DNA from: a virus
DNA length: 34,196 nucleotides
IMG/VR virus record: IMGVR_UViG_3300028883_000098
Location: 1 to 34,196 of that record
Reading direction: 5' to 3' (one strand)
Shown: positions 6,506 through 14,125 of the stretch, piece by piece
How positions within the stretch are numbered: position 1 is the first letter of the stretch
Layout: the number at the start of each line of letters is the position of its first letter
The notes under the pieces: model-generated
Databases searched by the model: none
What the model saw: only the letters and a program-made list of their open reading frames with translations
Told to the model about the DNA's origin: nothing
Translations under genes and position numbers: made by a program

Positions 6506-7024
6506 GTGGTAGATGTCAACAAAGTAATCATCAAGGATGACACCCTTGTCGTCGATTTCAAAGACGAGAAAGGCTCATTCAAAATGAGCGTAAACACCAC
6601 CGGGGAGAACGAGCCCTCCCCGGACCTCTTCGTATCTATCCGAAAAATGATCGATATCTTCGCATACCGGATGGATCTCGAAGCGAAACGGGACAGCCTG
6701 ACTGTGCTGGGCCTCGAATCCGGGCGCGATCAGAGGGGGTTATGGTTTCGCATCCATGGATCCTATACCGCGCATACTCTTGAGCACAAGGTTGCTACCG
6801 GAAAGCTCAGGGAGATCATCTATTACCCCGGGGACTATGACGAGCAAGGAAATCTCATCGACATATCCAGTCCGGAACGGGAAGAGGAGCTCGTGAGTGA
6901 GTATCCATCTCTTCTGACCGAAGATGAGCATGGGATCCTGATCGACTGTCTGGCCGAGGCTCAGGCATTCGTCGGTGGAAAGAGGCTGCAGAAGCAGTTT
7001 GAGTTCGAGGAGGATGCACCGTGA
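6506..7024 (+). CDS. Hypothetical early protein
   Basis: This 172-residue protein is not recognised. The start is GTG, about four bases after GAGGTG. The N-terminal 40 residues look beta-rich (VIIKDDTLVVDF). A helix at about 42-62 and an acidic C-terminal half follow, ending in FEFEEDAP. It has no Cys cluster, no membrane segment and no known catalytic motif. It lies between recT and a run of tiny genes, and its stop overlaps the next GTG start. A role in DNA metabolism is possible from position only. Confidence 0.7.
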   Translation: MVDVNKVIIKDDTLVVDFKDEKGSFKMSVNTTGENEPSPDLFVSIRKMIDIFAYRMDLEAKRDSLTVLGLESGRDQRGLWFRIHGSYTAHTLEHKVATGKLREIIYYPGDYDEQGNLIDISSPEREEELVSEYPSLLTEDEHGILIDCLAEAQAFVGGKRLQKQFEFEEDAP

Positions 7025-7233
7025 CAGCGAATGTTCTAGGCAGGAAGGTCTATCTACATGAGATCGATGAATCGACAATAAGGTTTGTCAATGGGAAAGG
7101 CCTTACCGGAAAGTGTAAGCATTGTGGAACAAAGGTTGTTCTTGAGCGCAGGCATAGTGTCACTCCCAGACGGAAGCCGAAGATGAGCAAGAAGGAAAGG
7201 AGGAGTTATCGTGAATCTACGAGAAAGATATGA
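7021..7233 (+). CDS. Small basic protein with one CxxC pair
   Basis: This 70-residue protein starts at a GTG that overlaps the previous stop by 4 bp. A CKHCG pair at about residues 32-36 suggests half of a metal knuckle, and the last 25 residues are strongly basic (RRKPKMSKKERRSYRE). Such a layout fits a nucleic-acid-binding protein. It overlaps the next gene by 23 bp. No family is recognised. Confidence 0.6.
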   Translation: MTANVLGRKVYLHEIDESTIRFVNGKGLTGKCKHCGTKVVLERRHSVTPRRKPKMSKKERRSYRESTRKI

Positions 7234-7510
7234 GAAAGAGACGGGGAAAAAATCTCATCAGTACGGAGGCTTACCGAATGAGGATTATGTAGAGTGGATC
7301 GAAGATAAGTTTTCATGGATCCCTACGAGCAAGGAACAGCCTGAGCAAGACGTTACGGTGCTTGTATTCAATAAAGACGGTTTTATCTACAAGTGTTTTC
7401 GTGATCAGGATCTTTATTTCGATGACGATATGTACCATTTTGATGCAGAATCGATCACACACTGGATGCCGATACCAGATCCTCCGGCAGAAGAGGAGGG
7501 AACCTCATGA
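7211..7510 (+). CDS. DUF551-like phage protein
   Basis: The C-terminal 65 residues of this 99-residue protein match the small DUF551 pattern: WIPTSKEQPEQDVTVLVF, a central stretch of aromatic residues, and the ending ITHWMPIPDPP. DUF551 proteins are common in phage early regions and have no known biochemical role. The start is GTG after AGGAG. The gene overlaps both neighbours. Confidence 0.75.
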   Translation: MNLRERYEKETGKKSHQYGGLPNEDYVEWIEDKFSWIPTSKEQPEQDVTVLVFNKDGFIYKCFRDQDLYFDDDMYHFDAESITHWMPIPDPPAEEEGTS

Positions 7511-7755
7511 GCATAAATGGAAGAGATTGGAAAGTAAGTGATGTAAACCCTCGTAGAATCGACATCGAATCCATATCAGCGCATATCTACTGTCCGGATG
7601 AAGAGCATGCCCGCCATATTGTTGATTGTGTAACCGCATGCACTGGAATCCGCAAGGACGTTCTCAGATCTGGGCTGGTGATAGACTCACTGAAGCTTGT
7701 TGAAGACGCAATGCGCCATACGGGAGTGCTCGTTAAGGAGGATCCTCGTGAGTAG
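7507..7755 (+). CDS. Hypothetical small early protein
   Basis: An 82-residue protein of mixed alpha/beta character with no recognisable motif. Cys residues are scattered (positions about 29, 41 and 45) without a metal-site pattern. The ATG overlaps the preceding stop (ATGA) and the gene overlaps the RusA start by 8 bp, so translation is coupled to the resolvase gene. Confidence 0.65.
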   Translation: MSINGRDWKVSDVNPRRIDIESISAHIYCPDEEHARHIVDCVTACTGIRKDVLRSGLVIDSLKLVEDAMRHTGVLVKEDPRE

Positions 7756-8188
7756 AAAGATCCTCATCATCATCATGGGCGAACCTGTCGCTCAGGGACG
7801 TCCTCGGATGTCTACATTCAACGGCCACGCCCGGGCATACGACCCTGCAAAAAGTCGGAACTGGAAGCAGATCGCATCGATGATCGCAGGGAAAAAGATG
7901 GAAAACAAGAGTCTAATGGAGGGGGAACTTTCCCTCTCTATCCGTGCATATCGTAGCATCCCGAAGTCATTCAGCAAGAAGAAAACAGCAGCCGCGATCG
8001 CCGGGAAAATAAGACCTACGACAAAGCCCGATCTGGATAATATTGTCAAGAGCGCGACCGATGCCTGTAACGGGATCTTGTTTCACGACGACAGCCAGAT
8101 AGTGGCTTTTCATGAACCGTTCGGAAAGTGGTTCAGCGATAAGCCGAGAGTCGAGATCGAGGTGAAGGAGATCAGTAATGGACGATAA
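7748..8188 (+). CDS. rusA: RusA-family Holliday junction resolvase
   Basis: The protein has 146 residues from a GTG at 7748, six bases after AAGGAGG. The N-terminal strand IIIMGEPVAQGRPR and the acidic centre KPDLDN (Asp95, Asp97) with FHDDSQIV (Asp114, Asp115) are the RusA signature; the Asp cluster binds the metal that cuts four-way junctions. The ending PRVEIEVKEI is the usual last strand. RusA works as a dimer and resolves branched DNA made during recombination and replication before packaging. A longer reading from 7697 lacks a ribosome site. Confidence 0.9.
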   Translation: MSRKILIIIMGEPVAQGRPRMSTFNGHARAYDPAKSRNWKQIASMIAGKKMENKSLMEGELSLSIRAYRSIPKSFSKKKTAAAIAGKIRPTTKPDLDNIVKSATDACNGILFHDDSQIVAFHEPFGKWFSDKPRVEIEVKEISNGR

Positions 8189-8750
8189 TTTTTTCTTAGA
8201 AATAGGCAAGATCGATGAAGAAAAGGGCGATCACATCATGCGTATTGTTCAGCTTTCCGGAGAACAGATCAGCAAGCTCGAAGCAGTGGTCAATCTGTTG
8301 AATCGTGAACTGAAAAATAAACGAGAAACACTTTCTGCCAGTCACCGGAATTATGATGACCTGGTGGATAAGTTCAAGCGTTGTGAAGATCGCGCTCTGT
8401 ATGCCGAAAGATCTGCAGAAGAACGGGGAAATGAGATCGCGAAACTGTCAGAAGACAATAAGCATCTCAGGAGTATTCTAGTACAGAAGCAGTGGGATCA
8501 GCCAATCGAAATTCAAGGATCAATTTTCAATGCGCATGACATTCTTATTATCCGCACTCAAGGCAACTGGAAAGCTCAAAGGGTAGATCAGCCATCGAAT
8601 CAGTTTGAAGGAATAACAGCGTACGGCCCTACTCCTGTATTAGCACTGAACAAGATGCTTGCGATTGAAAGAAGGGAAAACAGCATCCACTACGGCGAGA
8701 AGGAGATCAAGGTTGAGGAACGAACAGGAAACGCCCTACACGAAGGATGA
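8178..8750 (+). CDS. Hypothetical coiled-coil early protein
   Basis: This 190-residue protein has a long helical, coiled-coil-like segment at about residues 25-110 and a small compact C-terminal part of about 70 residues. No family is recognised. The ATG lies within the end of rusA (11-bp overlap). Residue 21 is an internal Met and an alternative start. The 3' end overlaps the next gene by 38 bp. Confidence 0.65.
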   Translation: MDDNFFLEIGKIDEEKGDHIMRIVQLSGEQISKLEAVVNLLNRELKNKRETLSASHRNYDDLVDKFKRCEDRALYAERSAEERGNEIAKLSEDNKHLRSILVQKQWDQPIEIQGSIFNAHDILIIRTQGNWKAQRVDQPSNQFEGITAYGPTPVLALNKMLAIERRENSIHYGEKEIKVEERTGNALHEG

Positions 8751-9630
8751 TCACATTCCTTCCGACTGGGTAAGAACACTGAGGCCATGTGCTGAGTGCA
8801 GAGCCTCCCACACATGGATCGACAACGAAAAGGTCTGGCACTGCGTACTATGCGGCTGGACAAGCGAGGATGAAAGAATGGGTAAGAAGATAACACTTGA
8901 AGATAAGAAGATCATAAAGAAGATGTATGAGGAAGGCGCTTCAATGAAGGAAATCGCAGAAGCGATTGACAGATCTGAAGGCTCGGTTACCTCGACTCTG
9001 TATGCACTGCGAAAGGAAGGCAAGGTTTCTCCTGACCAGCGAACACATGCGATCAGAGAGAAGACGAACACTGAGAAGAAAGAGGAAGACGACAAGAAGA
9101 TCTCCAAATTCCTGAAACAGCACCACGAGGTAGAGAACGAACCGAAGGAGACTGGGGACGAAGAAACTGCTCCGGAGAAAGTTGAAAATATCCGAGACAA
9201 CGAGGTGTCTGACAAAGAAGTCGACAACCTTACCCGGATCCTCCAAAGCATCCCGGAAGGAGATGAAGAAGAGGATCTTCCCGATGATAATGAAGAGCCG
9301 ATCATCACTCCTGAAATCAACCAGTATCCTGATCCGACCGTTCTTCCCTCACACCCAAAGTTCACTGAAAAGCAGGACGATACTGTCACAGTCAAAGAAG
9401 CGTCTCCGGAGAGTGGAAATCCTGCCCCGTCAGCTTCACTTTCCGAAGAAGTCGAAGAAGAACACGTCGATCAAGAAGAAGCGTCTCACAGCAACATGAG
9501 GCACGTCATTGAGCTCACGGCTCTTGAAGGTCTGGCGGAGCTACTCGACCGGGGCCAGATCAGGATCAACCGTCTCGTTCTTGACAACAAGTTCGGCGTG
9601 TTCTCGATGCAGTTCGAGGAGGTGGTTTGA
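8713..9630 (+). CDS. Zinc-ribbon plus HTH protein with long acidic tail
   Basis: The protein has about 305 residues from a TTG at 8713, seven bases after AAGGAG. Residues 26-47 hold CAEC and CVLC, a four-Cys zinc ribbon. Residues about 60-105 look like a homeodomain/Myb-like HTH (DKKIIKKMYEEGASMKEIAEAI, then SVTSTLYALRKEGK). Residues about 120-265 are a strongly acidic, probably disordered linker, and the last 45 residues form a small domain. The layout suggests a DNA-binding early regulator. Starts further upstream in this frame would lack a ribosome site. It is coupled to the MazG-like gene by overlap. Confidence 0.65.
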   Translation: MRNEQETPYTKDDHIPSDWVRTLRPCAECRASHTWIDNEKVWHCVLCGWTSEDERMGKKITLEDKKIIKKMYEEGASMKEIAEAIDRSEGSVTSTLYALRKEGKVSPDQRTHAIREKTNTEKKEEDDKKISKFLKQHHEVENEPKETGDEETAPEKVENIRDNEVSDKEVDNLTRILQSIPEGDEEEDLPDDNEEPIITPEINQYPDPTVLPSHPKFTEKQDDTVTVKEASPESGNPAPSASLSEEVEEEHVDQEEASHSNMRHVIELTALEGLAELLDRGQIRINRLVLDNKFGVFSMQFEEVV

Positions 9631-9899
9631 TGGAACGTAACTACCGAGAACTCCTGGAACACGGAAACAAGGCGCAGCTTGAGAAGCTGCTTGAGAACAA
9701 GCACAAAGAAGACTGGCCGAATGAAATCGACTACACGTACGCCTGTATGGACCTCGAAATGAAAGAGCTGCAGAAAGAAGTGTATTCCGGGTATGGAGTA
9801 GATTTTTCGAAGATCCGTCGCGAAGCTGCAGACGTAGCGAACTTCGCACACATGATCATCCTTGCCTGTGATCGGAGGCTGAATAATGAACAGCCATAA
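9630..9899 (+). CDS. MazG-like nucleotide pyrophosphohydrolase
   Basis: The protein has 89 residues from the ATG at 9630, after GAGGAGGT. It contains the MazG-type metal motif: E43xxE46, eighteen residues, then E65xxD68 in REAADVANFAHMI. All-alpha MazG enzymes split nucleoside triphosphates to monophosphate and pyrophosphate. Phage versions are thought to cleanse the dNTP pool or to lower the alarmone ppGpp. It has a single compact domain, shorter than full MazG, as is usual in phages. The stop overlaps the next gene by 14 bp. Confidence 0.72.
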   Translation: MERNYRELLEHGNKAQLEKLLENKHKEDWPNEIDYTYACMDLEMKELQKEVYSGYGVDFSKIRREAADVANFAHMIILACDRRLNNEQP

Positions 9900-10092
9900 A
9901 GGACCGGGGCTTTTCGCGTATGTTGTCTCGGCCGCGATTCCCTTTTACCCGGAGACAACGACCGTAACACGTCTCTCGAAAAGATTCCACGTGAACTCCT
10001 TCAGGATCATAAGGGCTGTCGATTCACTACACCAGCAAGATCTCATATGCCAGGAAGGGAGTACTCTCACGAAACTGAGGAGGGACTGGTGA
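9886..10092 (+). CDS. Small winged-helix-like protein
   Basis: A 68-residue protein starting at an ATG seven bases after GGAGG. The stretch TVTRLSKRFHVNSFRIIRAVDSLHQQDLI (quoted by position: residues about 26-54) reads like the core of a winged HTH, with a following turn for the wing. It is likely a DNA-binding protein; no family was recognised. It overlaps the next small gene by 4 bp. Confidence 0.6.
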   Translation: MNSHKGPGLFAYVVSAAIPFYPETTTVTRLSKRFHVNSFRIIRAVDSLHQQDLICQEGSTLTKLRRDW

Positions 10093-10229
10093 AAGCGATT
10101 GAGTCACTTACATTCATTGCGACGATGGCGATATGCGCGAAGCTGGGGATGGTGTATGTCATCCTCGGCTGCATGCTCACCTATGTGATCGCGCTCGCGA
10201 TCGAGAGCAGAAGGAACAGGAGGAAATAG
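10089..10229 (+). CDS. 46-residue membrane protein
   Basis: Starting at the GTG at 10089 after GAGGAGGG, this tiny protein is nearly all hydrophobic between residues about 6 and 38 and ends in a basic tail (RRNRRK). It could form one long or two short membrane helices. Its position among early genes, far from the lysis region, argues against a holin. Superinfection exclusion or host takeover are possible roles, with no direct evidence. Confidence 0.55.
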   Translation: MKAIESLTFIATMAICAKLGMVYVILGCMLTYVIALAIESRRNRRK

Positions 10230-10483
10230 TGAACCCAGTAAAATTTAAAGGGTATAACACCGTATATGCTAAGGATCAGCCTGAATATCGTCAATTGCCT
10301 GTTCACAGGACAAAAGACGGCGATGTGACGAGCTGTTGGAAGCTGACGATCAGAGAGCGGATCGCGATCATGTTCGGTAAGAATATCTGTATCAGCGTTC
10401 TGACGTTCAATCAGCCTCTTCAACCTATCCTGCCGTACGTTGGGAAGCCTGACATCGAGGAGGCAGCACATGGCAACAAGTGA
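10229..10483 (+). CDS. Conserved small phage protein (WKLTIRERI type)
   Basis: The protein has 84 residues from a GTG five bases after AGGAGG. The layout LPVHRTKDGDVTSCWKLTIRERI, then FGKNICISVLTFNQPLQP (residues about 21-70), matches a family of uncharacterised proteins seen in many unrelated phages. It may have one amphipathic or membrane-associated stretch near FGKNICISVL. Function unknown. It overlaps the replication gene by 14 bp. Confidence 0.7.
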   Translation: MNPVKFKGYNTVYAKDQPEYRQLPVHRTKDGDVTSCWKLTIRERIAIMFGKNICISVLTFNQPLQPILPYVGKPDIEEAAHGNK

Positions 10484-11222
10484 AACATTCTGGTTCCGGC
10501 ATGACGTCGGAGCTTCAAACGACAGGCTTATGCAGCGCCTCATGAGACGGCACGGCATGGAAGGTGTAGGGGTGTACTGGGGGATCATCGAGATAATGTA
10601 CCAGGAGGAAGGACACATCCAACTCGGCCATATAGAGGACCTTGCTTTCACGTTCCACGTTGATCCTCAGCTAGTCGACCTGATTGTCCGTGAAAGCGGA
10701 CTGTTCGTGGTCGAAGACGACTGGTTTTACAGTGAAAGAGTGGCACGCGAATTCGAAGTGAAAAACGAGAAATCCGAGCAGGCAAGAGAGAAGGCGAATA
10801 AACGCTGGAATAAGGAAGAAAATGCACCTGCAATGCCTCAGCAATGCCAACCCAATGCCAGAACAGAACAGAACAATAAAGAATATAATACCCCCCTAGA
10901 TACTAAAGTATCTATCCCCCCTACTGGGGGAAAACGCTCCAAATTCCAAAAACCTTCAGTCGATGAAGTGGCTGAGTATTGCAGCGAACGAAAGAACTCC
11001 GTGGATCCTGAACAGTTCATAGCCTTCTACGACTCGAACGGGTGGAAAGTAGGCAAGAATCCGATGAAGGACTGGAAAGCAGCTGTGAGGACGTGGGAAA
11101 AGCGACAGGTGAACGATAGGTCATCTCCGCCAGGCAAGCCTTCTCAACGGACCCTCGGAAACAAAGACCGCTGGGATGAATTCTACGCCAAGGAGGATGC
11201 CAAGCATGCAGCAAACACGTGA
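10470..11222 (+). CDS. Replication initiator, DUF4373/DnaD-like
   Basis: The protein has 250 residues from the ATG at 10470, six bases after GAGGAGG. The N-terminal 90 residues (FWFRHDVGASND, MRRHGMEGVGVYWGIIEIMY) match the Lin1244/DUF4373-type winged-helix domain of phage replication proteins. A low-complexity linker at about 110-150 is encoded by the repeats described separately as a possible origin. The C-terminal part (VDEVAEYCSERKNSVDPEQFIAFYDSNGWKVGKNPMKDWKAAVRTW, residues about 163-210) is the short helical module that often ends such initiators. It probably binds the origin and hands DNA to the DnaC-like loader encoded next. Confidence 0.83.
   Translation: MATSETFWFRHDVGASNDRLMQRLMRRHGMEGVGVYWGIIEIMYQEEGHIQLGHIEDLAFTFHVDPQLVDLIVRESGLFVVEDDWFYSERVAREFEVKNEKSEQAREKANKRWNKEENAPAMPQQCQPNARTEQNNKEYNTPLDTKVSIPPTGGKRSKFQKPSVDEVAEYCSERKNSVDPEQFIAFYDSNGWKVGKNPMKDWKAAVRTWEKRQVNDRSSPPGKPSQRTLGNKDRWDEFYAKEDAKHAANT
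10820..10930. repeat. Iterons, AT-rich DNA and palindrome: probable phage replication origin
   Basis: CAATGCC occurs at 10831, 10842 and 10853, exactly 11 bp apart, with a weaker copy (AAATGCA) one period earlier at 10820. The 11-bp spacing is not a multiple of three, so a protein repeat cannot explain it. Next come three GAACA units (about 10861-10875), an AT-rich stretch (about 10875-10890), a perfect palindrome TAGATACT-aa-AGTATCTA (10897-10914), repeated C6TA blocks (10891 and 10916) and a C5/G5 hairpin (10916-10930). All of this lies inside the initiator gene, as in lambda O. Confidence 0.72.
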
Positions 11223-12009
11223 AGAATTTCTGAACCTGTTCATCAGAGCCAACCCGACCTACGAAATCAAGCAGATCATTACCCGGACCTGTGAGAAGCA
11301 CGGCGAGCACACAAACCACCAGCTCGTGCAGACGCTCGATGACGGGACGAAGCATCTGCTGCCGTTGATGGGGTGTCCCCGATGCCGGGATGAGGAGAAT
11401 ATCCGAAACTCTGTGCGAATGCACGAGACCGATGTCACTGACGAGCGCATCTTGTCCGCCGGGATCCCGAAGAAGCACCTCGGGTGTACACTGCGGGGTT
11501 TTGTCGTTGACGACGATCCTCAGCACGAGGAAGCGAAGAGAATCGTCCGGTCGAAGGCAATGGACTTTATCACCGAGAAGATCCGCTCTCTGGTCCTTCT
11601 CGGCGGGACCGGACTCGGAAAAACCCACCTGGTGGCATCGATGCTCAAGGGCTGTGCCCGGGAAGGAATGAGCGCTCTGTACACCACCGAGCGAAAGATC
11701 TACCGCGAGATCCATGAGAGCTACCTCGGACGGAAAGATCTTCCCACTGAAGGTCAGGTGATCGCGAAGTATTCCAACGCGGACGTGCTCGGCATCGACG
11801 AGATCGGTAGGGCAAGCTGGACCGAGCATGAGGCTCAGATCCTGTACGAGATCATCGACAACCGTGACGGAGATGGCAAGAAGACTGTCATGTCCGGGAA
11901 TATTACTCCTGATGAGTTCCGAGAGAAGTTCGATGATTCCTTCCGGAGAAAACTCGATGCTCACATCGTGATCTGCAGGTGGGATCAATACCAGGGAGGA
12001 AATGCTTGA
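11206..12009 (+). CDS. dnaC: DnaC-like helicase loader (AAA+ ATPase)
   Basis: The protein has 267 residues from the ATG at 11206, nine bases after AGGAGG. It has a Cys/His cluster at about residues 29-60 (CEKHGEH and CPRC) like the N-terminal metal site of some loaders, Walker A GGTGLGKTH at 133-141, Walker B VLGIDEIG at 194-201, a sensor region TVMSGN near 224, and the arginine-finger segment RRKLDAH near 250. The family (DnaC/IstB-like) loads the host replicative helicase at the origin. It follows the initiator gene with a 17-bp overlap, the standard phage pairing. Confidence 0.9.
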   Translation: MQQTREEFLNLFIRANPTYEIKQIITRTCEKHGEHTNHQLVQTLDDGTKHLLPLMGCPRCRDEENIRNSVRMHETDVTDERILSAGIPKKHLGCTLRGFVVDDDPQHEEAKRIVRSKAMDFITEKIRSLVLLGGTGLGKTHLVASMLKGCAREGMSALYTTERKIYREIHESYLGRKDLPTEGQVIAKYSNADVLGIDEIGRASWTEHEAQILYEIIDNRDGDGKKTVMSGNITPDEFREKFDDSFRRKLDAHIVICRWDQYQGGNA

Positions 12010-12254
12010 GTAAAAAGCACAAGAGAGGCAGAAACTTTGAAAACCCTAGAGGGGTTCTGGCTTACGAACGGAACAGAACGGTTTTCTACGAATCGATGAG
12101 CCAGTGCATGCAGGCTTATGATATCAGGTCAACATCAATTCTCGAGCGCCTGATCGAAAACGGCTGGAGCTGGCATGACGGGTATACTACCTTCGACTGG
12201 GCGACAGAGGATCCACCTAACCGCTACCCCCTTCCAACCGAGAAGAAACGATAA
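12006..12254 (+). CDS. Small phage protein, NUMOD1-like
   Basis: The protein has 82 residues from a TTG five bases after GGGAGGA, overlapping the loader's stop. The core AYERNRTVFYESMSQCMQAY, then STSILERLIENG and a YTTFDW ending (residues about 20-68) resembles the NUMOD1-type short DNA-binding modules found beside homing nucleases and alone in phages. No nuclease motif is present. It closes the early region. The 20-bp repeat also found at 17216-17235 lies in its last codons. Confidence 0.6.
   Translation: MSKKHKRGRNFENPRGVLAYERNRTVFYESMSQCMQAYDIRSTSILERLIENGWSWHDGYTTFDWATEDPPNRYPLPTEKKR
12214..12233. repeat. 20-bp direct repeat, copy 1
   Basis: CACCTAACCGCTACCCCCTT here is identical to 17216-17235. 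This copy lies at the end of the last early gene, just before the small terminase gene. Here it has no hairpin partner or T-run, unlike the second copy. It may mark a module junction or be a control site for late transcription. Confidence 0.6.
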
Positions 12255-12266
12255 TACGCTTAACGC

Positions 12267-12818
12267 ATGGCCAAGTCGAAGACCAGGAAAAAGACAGGAC
12301 GCAGGACGCTCTACAAGCCCGACATGAACGAGTTTGTTGAGCGTCTTTGTATGCTTGGCCTTACCGACGAGGAACTCGCTCATACGTTGAAAGTCACGGA
12401 CAGAACCGTGTATCGATGGAAGCTCAGTCACCCCGAGTTTCGTCAGGCAATAAAAAACGGCAGGGAGGAAGCTGACGGAAGAGTCGCTCATGCGCTGTTC
12501 AATCGTGCCACCGGTGCAAGGGTAAGGAAGCAGCAGCCGTTCAAGCTCAAGAAGGTTTTCTACGACGATCAGGGACATCGATGCGAGGACGAGAGAATCG
12601 AGATCGCTGAGTTCGAGGAAGAAGTTCCACCCGACACCGGGGCAGCTGCTTTCTGGCTCAAGAACAGACGGCCGGACAAGTGGAGCGACAAACCTGTCAT
12701 GGATCACCCGACCAACGATGAAGACGAAATGAATGAAGCGCTGTCTGAAGCTGCAGGAAAGCTCTGGGAAGAAGCTGACAAACCTGAACCAGAAGAGCAG
12801 GCGGAGGACGATCAGTGA
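12267..12818 (+). CDS. terS: Terminase small subunit
   Basis: The 183-residue protein opens with a basic tail. A helix-turn-helix follows at about residues 25-65 (CMLGLTDEELAHTLKVTDRT, then YRWKLSHPEFRQAIKNGREEAD), a pattern typical of terminase small subunits, which recognise the packaging site. FWLKNRRPDKW near residue 130 is another family hallmark. The C-terminal 45 residues are acidic and probably contact the large subunit, whose gene overlaps by 4 bp. The ribosome site is weak, so translation may depend on the upstream gene. Confidence 0.9.
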   Translation: MAKSKTRKKTGRRTLYKPDMNEFVERLCMLGLTDEELAHTLKVTDRTVYRWKLSHPEFRQAIKNGREEADGRVAHALFNRATGARVRKQQPFKLKKVFYDDQGHRCEDERIEIAEFEEEVPPDTGAAAFWLKNRRPDKWSDKPVMDHPTNDEDEMNEALSEAAGKLWEEADKPEPEEQAEDDQ

Positions 12819-14125
12819 GAACGAGAAAGAAATTCGAGTGGAAGTTCTCAAGACGTCACCTGCAGATCATGTCATGGTGGCTTCCGACATCTCCTGTTCA
12901 GGGTAGTTTCGGCATCATTCTCGACGGATCCGTTCGAAGCGGGAAGAGCCTACCAGGATCCGTGTCGTTCGTGAAGTGGGCGTTCCACACGTTCCCTGAC
13001 GGAGGTGAAGAATTCTTCATAGCAGGGAAGACAATCTTCACTGTTACCAGGAACATTGTGAAACCGCTCATGAAAGTCGCGTCTTATCTCGGCATGAAAA
13101 TCGAGCTCAAGAAGGCTGACAACCTGGTGCTGATCACGAACAAGTCCGGAGCTCAACATAGTTTCTATCTGTTCGGTGGACACAACGAAGCATCGCAAGA
13201 TCTCATTCAGGGACTTACTTCATCCGGAGGGTTTTTCGATGAGGCTCCACTCATGCCTCAGTCGTTCGTAGACATGGCGATCTCCCGTCTTTCAGTGGAC
13301 GGAGCAACAGCGTGGTTCACCAGCAACCCGCTCAACCCCGGCCACTGGTTCAAGAAGGATTTCATCGACAGAGCAAGCGAGAAAGGCCTACTGTACCTTC
13401 ACCTCACGATGGACGACAACGAGAGCCTGTCGGATCGCGTGAAGGCTCGGTACAAGAGCCTGTTCACCGGGGTGTTCTACAAGCGCTACATCCTCGGACT
13501 GTGGTGTGCTGCTGAAGGGCTGATCTATCCCGAGTTCTCCGATCGCGAGGATCTCGCTTTCGACTGGGACGGCAAGACTGAAGCATACGGCCAGATGTTC
13601 GTCGCATGCGACTACGGGGTGCAGAACGCACAAGTGTATCTTTTGTTCGCCTGGCACAAAGAGCGCAGGCGTTTCGAGATCCTGAAGGAGTGGTACCACT
13701 CAGGACGTGAGAGTGAGGTTCAGATGACCGACGCTGAGTACTACCACCACCTAGTCGAGTTCGTCGGCAACCTTCCTGTCAAGGATATCATCGTGGATCC
13801 TTCAGCGACTTCATTCATCGCAGTGATCCGCAAGGCTCATCGTTTCCGTGTGTTCAACGCTAAGAACGATGTAAACCCCGGAATCAGCTACACCGCAAGC
13901 CTGTTCCATATCGGCAAGCTGGCCATCGCCCGGGGATGCGAACACACCATCGAAGAGATCGGCGGGTACGTGTGGGACGAGAAGAAGGCGATCCGCACCG
14001 GGGAGGAAGTTCCCGTGAAGATCGGAGACCACACGATGGACGCCATGCGATACGGCTGTTTCACCTACATCAAGCGCTATGAATCACGGTTCGGAATTAA
14101 AATCTCAACACAGGAGGCCGCGTAA
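12815..14125 (+). CDS. terL: Terminase large subunit
   Basis: The 436-residue protein begins at a GTG seven bases after GGAGG. It has the packaging-motor ATPase with Walker A GSVRSGKS (38-45), Walker B GGFFDE (138-143) and coupling motif WFTSNP (167-172). The C-terminal RNase-H-like nuclease has Asp266 (VACDYG), Asp328 (IIVDPS) and Asp405/Asp409 (GDHTMDAMRY). This is the PBSX/Terminase_3 type. It cuts concatemers and pumps DNA into the prohead through the portal encoded next (1-bp overlap). Confidence 0.95.
   Translation: MRTRKKFEWKFSRRHLQIMSWWLPTSPVQGSFGIILDGSVRSGKSLPGSVSFVKWAFHTFPDGGEEFFIAGKTIFTVTRNIVKPLMKVASYLGMKIELKKADNLVLITNKSGAQHSFYLFGGHNEASQDLIQGLTSSGGFFDEAPLMPQSFVDMAISRLSVDGATAWFTSNPLNPGHWFKKDFIDRASEKGLLYLHLTMDDNESLSDRVKARYKSLFTGVFYKRYILGLWCAAEGLIYPEFSDREDLAFDWDGKTEAYGQMFVACDYGVQNAQVYLLFAWHKERRRFEILKEWYHSGRESEVQMTDAEYYHHLVEFVGNLPVKDIIVDPSATSFIAVIRKAHRFRVFNAKNDVNPGISYTASLFHIGKLAIARGCEHTIEEIGGYVWDEKKAIRTGEEVPVKIGDHTMDAMRYGCFTYIKRYESRFGIKISTQEAA

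Noticed and set aside
9182-9499. Long antisense and alternate-frame ORFs across the acidic linker of the zinc-ribbon/HTH gene
   Set aside because: Low-complexity GAA/GAG-rich coding sequence opens other frames by chance. Composition and neighbours support only the frame at 8713-9630.
11017-11988. A 323-codon minus-strand ORF opposite the helicase-loader gene
   Set aside because: The plus strand encodes a clear AAA+ ATPase with Walker motifs in this interval. The antisense product has no recognisable domain.
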